A stretch of 64,000 nucleotides of DNA, taken from the NCBI GenBank assembly GCA_015065385.1, contig SVQK01000056.1, positions 1 to 64,000 on the forward strand. Reading direction: 5' to 3'. Below are positions 59,853 to 64,000 of this stretch, piece after piece. A program made the position numbers and the translations under genes. Positions within the stretch are counted from its first letter, which is position 1. Each line of letters starts with the position of its first letter. This stretch comes from Oscillospiraceae bacterium (lineage in GTDB: Bacteria; Bacillota; Clostridia; Oscillospirales; CAG-272). The notes under the pieces were generated by a model. It ran no database searches, was not told the origin of the DNA, and was given only the letters and a program-made list of their open reading frames with translations.

Positions 59853-59936
59853 TCACTGTGCGGACCCAGACTGCCGGGAGCAGAGAGCGTAATAATAATA
59901 AAATCGCACAGCAAAGCAATCGATGCGGTTTTTCAT
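59853..59936 (-). CDS. Aromatic-operon leader peptide
   Basis: A 27-aa ORF with gaaggag upstream of ATG 59936. It contains Phe8 and the run RFYYYYA (Phe12, Tyr13-16), and ends TGA 18 nt before region 1 of the attenuator. Four Tyr codons in a row (TAT TAT TAT TAC) plus two Phe codons point to control by charged tRNA-Tyr and perhaps tRNA-Phe. The ORF track shows it only inside a longer shadow (59853..60242). Confidence 0.8.
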   Translation of the reverse strand: MKNRIDCFAVRFYYYYALCSRQSGSAQ

Positions 59937-59981
59937 CCTGCGCTCCTTCTCCGGGTTCAGATCCGGCTTTTGATGTGAATG

Positions 59982-60010
59982 ATTATACCACGGAATGTAT
60001 GTTTTGTCAA
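59982..60010 (-). promoter_or_regulatory. Consensus sigma-A promoter of the aromatic operon
   Basis: On the minus strand TTGACA, 17-nt spacer, TATAAT: a full consensus match, 46 nt before the leader ATG. Confidence 0.85.
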
Positions 60011-60097
60011 GGATGATTGCGCGATGGAATCGAAATCGGCCATTTGTACGGAACCGTCCCCGTCTCCGCGCGCGGGTTCGGGTGATTTGACCGGAAA

Positions 60098-60763
60098 TCA
60101 GTCCTTGTTCCCGCGGAGTCCCTCGGACACTTTTTCCCGTCCCAGCAGCAAAAGCCGGGCAAAGAGCAGGTTCGCCGCCAGTATGACGAGGACGGTGATG
60201 TACCACCGCCCGCCGATGTTGAAGCCGTAGAAATCCGGCCATCCGCCCCGGTCCGCGCCGACGAAGATCACCATCCGGACGTAGACCGCTCCGTAGACCA
60301 GCGTCCCGGCGATCCCCGCAAAGGGGTTCTTCCTCGGGTAATCCGCCCCCGGCTCGAAGAACAGGAAGGAAACGATCGCCAGAACCGGGACGATCAGATG
60401 AAACCAGAAATTCGCGCCCGTGAGCACGGCGGCGTACCCGAAGAGCGGGCCGAGGAAGCAGAACACCGTCATCATCGTCAGCGTCAGAGCGGAGACGGAC
60501 ATGTAGCGGAGCAGGGACAGGACTTTCGGCACGCGGTCTCCCCCTCCGGCAAGCGTCCGGACCGCGCAGACCGCCATGGGGACGGCGGCGAGAGCGGCGA
60601 GGACGTTCGACAGGGTGGTGTAGTAGCGGAAGACCTTATACCTCGGCACAAAATCCGGTCGGTCCGGGATAAAGACAAGGGCGAAGATACAGACCGCCAC
60701 GATGACGAAAATCAGAAGATTCGAGACAAGGGAAAGGGCGGAGCGCAGGCGTTCGTTTTTCAT
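60098..60763 (-). CDS. Pr6Pr-family membrane protein
   Basis: A 221-aa protein with six membrane helices; start ATG 60763 (ggagggg upstream), not 60850. It has the PYRxFRYYTTLSNVLAALAAV-like segment (here PRYKVFRYYTTLSN) near helix 2, LFGYAAVLTGANFWFHLIVP, and PYGAVY-like VYGAVYVRMVIF, as in the Pr6Pr family. Function unknown. It follows the short-chain dehydrogenase gene by 19 nt and is the third gene of the candidate sphingoid operon. Confidence 0.75.
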   Translation of the reverse strand: MKNERLRSALSLVSNLLIFVIVAVCIFALVFIPDRPDFVPRYKVFRYYTTLSNVLAALAAVPMAVCAVRTLAGGGDRVPKVLSLLRYMSVSALTLTMMTVFCFLGPLFGYAAVLTGANFWFHLIVPVLAIVSFLFFEPGADYPRKNPFAGIAGTLVYGAVYVRMVIFVGADRGGWPDFYGFNIGGRWYITVLVILAANLLFARLLLLGREKVSEGLRGNKD

Positions 60764-60782
60764 GGAGTCCCCTCCGAATCGG

Positions 60783-61589
60783 TCACTTGGCGTAGAGAGA
60801 TCCGACGATCCGGTTGAACAGCGAGGCGGGCAAAATCCGCGCGAGCGCACAGACGGCCTTGTAGGAGAACCCGATCGTGGACACCGGGGGAACCGACTTT
60901 CTCAGCGCCTGAGCCGCGATGTACACCCCGGCCTTGGCGGGATCCATGCCGTTCTGCTCGTCTCGCTCCATTTTCGATACGCTCCGGGAGATCCGGCCCC
61001 CGTATTCGTCGTCGCCGAGCGCGGATTTTTCCCTCGCCGCCGTGAATCCGGTCCGGATATCCCCGGGCTGAACGGCCGTGACGCGGATCCCGTACGGGCG
61101 CACCTCGTTGGCGAGCGCGGCGGAAAACGCGTTCAGCGCGGCCTTGGCAGAGGAATAGAACGCCTGAAACGGGATGGAGACGGGCGCGGCGACGGAGGAA
61201 ATATTGACGATCATGCCGTCTCCCTGCTTCCTCATGTGCGGCAGAACGGCCTTCGTCACGCTGACGGCTCCGAAGAAGTTCACGTCGAACTGCTTCTTCG
61301 CGTCGGAGAGATTCGTGAACTCGATCGCCCCGGAGATGCCGAATCCGGCGCAGTTCACAAGGATATCGATCCGTCCGGCGTCCGCGAGCAGGGAAGAGAC
61401 GGCCTCGTTTACGGCAGCCTCGTCCGTGACGTCCGCCGTCAGGGAGACGATCCCCGGGACGGAGGCGGGGCGGCGGCTGAGCGTGTACACCCGGCATCCG
61501 CGGTCCCGCAGGGCTTTCGCAGTCTCAAGCCCGATCCCGGAGGTCCCGCCAGTGACAAGGGCAGTACGTCCGGCTCCCTTATTCTTCAT
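60783..61589 (-). CDS. Short-chain dehydrogenase/reductase, candidate 3-ketosphinganine reductase
   Basis: A 268-aa classical SDR. TGGTSGIG (13-20) is the cofactor site, then TADVTD, NCAGFG (79-84), NISSVAA (Ser131/132) and YSSAK (Tyr145, Lys149). C-terminal segments (VCALARILPASLFNRIVGSL) look hydrophobic and may sit on the membrane. Its ATG overlaps the upstream 2-oxoamine synthase gene by 11 nt. That pairing suggests reduction of the long-chain keto base made by that enzyme. The SDR class alone does not fix the substrate. Confidence 0.85.
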   Translation of the reverse strand: MKNKGAGRTALVTGGTSGIGLETAKALRDRGCRVYTLSRRPASVPGIVSLTADVTDEAAVNEAVSSLLADAGRIDILVNCAGFGISGAIEFTNLSDAKKQFDVNFFGAVSVTKAVLPHMRKQGDGMIVNISSVAAPVSIPFQAFYSSAKAALNAFSAALANEVRPYGIRVTAVQPGDIRTGFTAAREKSALGDDEYGGRISRSVSKMERDEQNGMDPAKAGVYIAAQALRKSVPPVSTIGFSYKAVCALARILPASLFNRIVGSLYAK

Positions 61590-62757
61590 GGGGAATGATG
61601 GAGGCGATGATGTCGTCCGCCTCTTCCACCAGCGCTTCGGTCAGGGTCGCCATGCAGGAGGTCCTCAGCAGGCATTCGTGCTCCGCGCAGGCCGGGGTGA
61701 TGACCGGGTTGACATAGACGCCGGCGTCGTACAGCTCGCGGGCTTTGCGGAGGGTGTTTTCCTCTTCGTAGGTGTAGATCGGAACCACGGGGGTTTCGGA
61801 TTCGATGATGCGGATATGGCGGTCGCGCAGGCACTTGCGGTGATACGCGCTGATATCGCGGAGCCTGTCCACGCGCTCGGGGTGCTTCTCGAGATAGCGG
61901 AGCGCGGCCAGAGCCACGGCACAGGAGGAAGGCGTGATGGACGCGGAGAAGATGAACGGACGGGACACATGGCGCACATATTCCACGACCTCGCGGGACG
62001 CGGCCATGTATCCGCCGAGGGAGGCGAGGGACTTGGAGAAGGTGCCCATGTAAATGTCCACCTGATCCTCGAGCCCGAAGTGGGACGCGGAGCCGCGCCC
62101 GCCCTTTCCGATGACGCCGAGCGCGTGAGCGTCGTCCACCATGACCTTCGCGCCGTACTTCTTCGCCAGAGCGCAGATTTCCGGGAGCTTGGCGATGTCG
62201 CCGCCCATGGAGAAAATGCCGTCCGTGACGATGAGGCAGCCGAAGGTGTCCGGAACCTTCTGCAGCTGGGCCTCGAGGTCCTCCATGTCGGCGTGCCGGT
62301 ACATCATCAGCCGTCCGAAGGAGAGGCGGCAGCCGTCATAGATGGACGCGTGGTTTTCGCGGTCGCAGATCACGGCGTCGTGACGGCCCACCACCGCGGA
62401 AATGATGCCGAGATTCGACTGGAATCCGGTGGAGAAGGTGGTGACGGCCTCCTTGCCGAGGAACCGCGCCAGCTCCTCCTCAAGCTCGATGTGCATGCGG
62501 AGCGTGCCGTTGAGGAAGCGGGAACCGGAGCAGCCCGTGCCGTACTGTTCGAGGGCGCGGATCCCGGCTTCGATCACCTCGGGCTCGGTGGTGAGCCCCA
62601 GATAGTTGTTGGAGCCGAGCATGATGCGCCGCTTGCCCTCCATGACCACCTCGCAGTCCTGACGGGTTTCCAGCGCGTGGAAATAGGGATAAATACCGGC
62701 GTCCTTCGCGTCGTCCACGCGGGAACGCTGCCTGCACTTGTCAAAAAGATCAACCAT
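61579..62757 (-). CDS. Serine palmitoyltransferase-like alpha-oxoamine synthase
   Basis: A 392-aa PLP enzyme; start ATG 62757 (ggagg upstream), because the longer track start overlaps the -10 box. GIYPYFHALE near the start, then SNNYLGL, GTGCSGSRFLNGTL (the GSGSGG(A)RxxxG site), ENHASIYDG (His136, stacks on PLP), VDDAHALGVIG (Asp208, His211) and MGTFSKSLASLGG (Lys242). YPYF near the N-terminus and SRFLNGT resemble bacterial serine palmitoyltransferase from Bacteroidota more than 8-amino-7-oxononanoate synthase or glycine C-acetyltransferase. Proposed reaction: serine + acyl-CoA or acyl-ACP to a 3-keto sphingoid base. Confidence 0.75.
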   Translation of the reverse strand: MVDLFDKCRQRSRVDDAKDAGIYPYFHALETRQDCEVVMEGKRRIMLGSNNYLGLTTEPEVIEAGIRALEQYGTGCSGSRFLNGTLRMHIELEEELARFLGKEAVTTFSTGFQSNLGIISAVVGRHDAVICDRENHASIYDGCRLSFGRLMMYRHADMEDLEAQLQKVPDTFGCLIVTDGIFSMGGDIAKLPEICALAKKYGAKVMVDDAHALGVIGKGGRGSASHFGLEDQVDIYMGTFSKSLASLGGYMAASREVVEYVRHVSRPFIFSASITPSSCAVALAALRYLEKHPERVDRLRDISAYHRKCLRDRHIRIIESETPVVPIYTYEEENTLRKARELYDAGVYVNPVITPACAEHECLLRTSCMATLTEALVEEADDIIASIIPHEE

Positions 62758-62808
62758 GACGGATTTGCCTCCGGGAAGTTCAAAACTCCGAACTATATTT
62801 TTTGAGTT

Positions 62809-62837
62809 ATTATACGCCCTGAACATGGATTTGTCAA
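62809..62837 (-). promoter_or_regulatory. Sigma-A promoter for the SPT-like operon
   Basis: On the minus strand TTGACA, 17-nt spacer, TATAAT (full consensus), 52 nt before ATG 62757. Confidence 0.85.
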
Positions 62838-63042
62838 CAGGATTCGGAAAAACTTCATTGTTTATTCATGATTATCAGAAGTACGAAGTATTCACATGTA
62901 CGAATTGAGTTGTACGGCCTCCGGACGGCTGCGGAAAACGCCTGTCCGAACCGGGCGTGAGGTGAACTGCCCAAATCTTCTCGGGGAGAATTGTGCGGAA
63001 TGACGAAATGCGCATGAATACTAAAAAGTTCACGTCCTTTTC

Positions 63043-63071
63043 TTGAAATCCTGGGACGGATCGAATATAAT
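63043..63071 (+). promoter_or_regulatory. Sigma-A promoter for lipoprotein paralogue 6
   Basis: TTGAAA, 17-nt spacer, TATAAT, 71 nt before ATG 63142. The 62838-63042 stretch between the divergent promoters shows nothing else. Confidence 0.75.
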
Positions 63072-63141
63072 ATTAGATTGATAGTTCAACCTTTTTGAAC
63101 ACCTTTTTCTATCCCTCAGCGGAAGGAGTGATCGCGTACCT

Positions 63142-64000
63142 ATGAAACTGAAACGCGTTTTGGCCCTGATCCTCGCCGGACTTCTTTTGAGCGCGGCCGG
63201 ATGCGGCGAGTCGGCGGAGAACACGGACTCCCCGCAAACGGACGACGGAGCCCAGCCCGCCTCCGAGACTCCCGGCAGCGAGGAAACCGTTCCCGAGGAA
63301 ACGGAGGAATCCTTCGATCCGGGACTCCCGGCTAAGGACTTCGGGGGCCGCACCTTCACGTTCATGACGAAGAACAGCGCCACATGGAGCGACTGGAAGG
63401 AATCCAGCGTCTGGTCCGAGGGCATGTCCGGCGAGGTGCTGAACGACGCCGTTTTCGAGCGGAACAACTATGTGGCAGAAACGTATAACGTCGAGTTCGT
63501 GGAATACGGTCCCGACTCCGGAAAGCTCTCCTCCGAAGCCGCCAACGCGGTCACAGCCGGGGACGCCACCTACGACGTGATCATGCCTCCCCTGAACGTG
63601 GCGGGCGAGCTTCTGAAGAAGGGCTATCTCGTCGATCTGACGCAGGTGGACAACCTCAATCTCAGCCAGAAGTGGTGGGATGAACGCTCCATCGCGGACC
63701 TCAGCATCGCGCACAAGCTCTACATGGTCTCCGGCGATATCAGCACGCTGAACAACGACGCCACATGGTGCACCATGATCAACCTCCAGCTGATCAGCGA
63801 CTACGATCTGAAAAAGCCCTACGAGTATGTCGCCAACGACGAGTGGACCTTCGACACCTACAAGCAGCTCTGCTCCACCGCCTCCCGCGATCTGGACGGC
63901 GACGGGGACTTCGATTCCGACGACGCCATCGCCAACCTGACCCAGAACGAGAACGCGACCGCCATGCTCGTGACCTTCGGCTATCATCTGATCGACAAGG
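63142..64000 (+). CDS. Extracellular solute-binding lipoprotein (paralogue 6), N-terminal part
   Basis: Open at the right edge (286 codons seen), so missing from the ORF track. Start ATG 63142 (ggaaggag upstream). Signal 1-20, lipobox SAAGC (Cys21), acidic linker, then FGGRTFTFMTKNSATWSD, GEVLNDAVFERNNYV, LSQKWWDERS, LYMVSGDIS and a calcium-loop-like DLDGDGDFDSDD. These are the shared landmarks of the other five copies. The rest of the gene, and any transporter genes after it, lie outside the window. Confidence 0.8.
   Translation, partial: MKLKRVLALILAGLLLSAAGCGESAENTDSPQTDDGAQPASETPGSEETVPEETEESFDPGLPAKDFGGRTFTFMTKNSATWSDWKESSVWSEGMSGEVLNDAVFERNNYVAETYNVEFVEYGPDSGKLSSEAANAVTAGDATYDVIMPPLNVAGELLKKGYLVDLTQVDNLNLSQKWWDERSIADLSIAHKLYMVSGDISTLNNDATWCTMINLQLISDYDLKKPYEYVANDEWTFDTYKQLCSTASRDLDGDGDFDSDDAIANLTQNENATAMLVTFGYHLIDK

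Noticed and set aside
59696-59990. T-box riboswitch upstream of pheA
   Set aside because: No T-box consensus or specifier-loop layout was found; the leader ORF plus 1:2/2:3/3:4 hairpins explain the region better.
62758-62826. Longer start of the SPT-like enzyme at 62826
   Set aside because: That start lies upstream of and across the -10 box; the transcript would not contain it.

Overview
The window looks like a piece of chromosome from an anaerobic, GC-rich Gram-positive bacterium of class Clostridia (Bacillota), probably an uncultured gut or rumen lineage. The evidence is strong Shine-Dalgarno sites, consensus sigma-A promoters that nearly all have 17-nt spacers, many short-signal lipoproteins, a glycyl radical enzyme, a small alarmone synthetase, and carbohydrate-active enzymes beside orphan solute-binding lipoproteins. 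There is no phage, IS element, CRISPR array or rRNA. The only RNA gene seen is tRNA-Arg(CCT).

Layout. 1-6.7 kb: a cut-off esterase, an alpha/beta hydrolase, an FAD oxidoreductase, then a minus-strand GH110-like beta-helix protein followed by a solute-binding lipoprotein. 7.1-12.4 kb: a five-gene nucleotide-sugar operon (an XRE-HTH domain fused to UDP-glucose dehydrogenase, a galacturonokinase-like GHMP kinase, a sugar nucleotidyltransferase, an SGNH lipoprotein and a UDP-glucuronate 4-epimerase-like enzyme). Together these could supply UDP-GlcA and UDP-GalA. 12.4-17 kb: an unknown TIM-barrel-like lipoprotein and an orphan glycyl radical enzyme. 17.2-21.5 kb: two zinc-ribbon membrane proteins flanking an Lgt-like protein. 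21.5-27.7 kb: URO-D family protein, acetyltransferase, two solute-binding lipoproteins and a glycerophosphodiesterase. 27.9-33.7 kb: a ThrH-like phosphatase, a radical-SAM RiPP locus (HPr-kinase-like protein, an unlisted 52-aa precursor, SPASM maturase, PqqD-like protein, S26-type peptidase) and an ABC exporter. 33.8-39.6 kb: a membrane/nitroreductase operon, a GH78 rhamnosidase, a hairpin-rich gap and peptidase T. 39.6-43 kb: a tandem pair of paralogous solute-binding lipoproteins. 43-51 kb: sugar isomerase-like protein, alarmone synthetase, a NUDIX-esterase fusion, an ArsC-like protein, then a glycerol-phosphate group (GDPD, G3P dehydrogenase, G1P dehydrogenase) and a discoidin-domain lipoprotein. 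51-52.6 kb: greA, tRNA-Arg, a YdcF-like protein. 52.9-60 kb: a seven-gene aromatic amino acid operon (pheA-aroB-aroC-aroQ-aroA-tyrA-aroG) behind a leader peptide rich in Tyr codons and a 1:2 / 2:3 / 3:4 attenuator. 60-62.8 kb: a serine-palmitoyltransferase-like enzyme, a short-chain reductase and a membrane protein, a candidate sphingoid-base operon. 63.1 kb to the end: the start of a sixth solute-binding lipoprotein.

The main candidates for something undescribed are the RiPP locus with its unannotated precursor, the aromatic-operon attenuator, the candidate sphingolipid operon, the HTH-dehydrogenase fusion within a UDP-uronate operon, and a dispersed intergenic repeat (two shorter copies, one longer copy and a possible fragment). 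All calls come from reading the sequence; no database search was run, and family assignments rest on remembered motifs.
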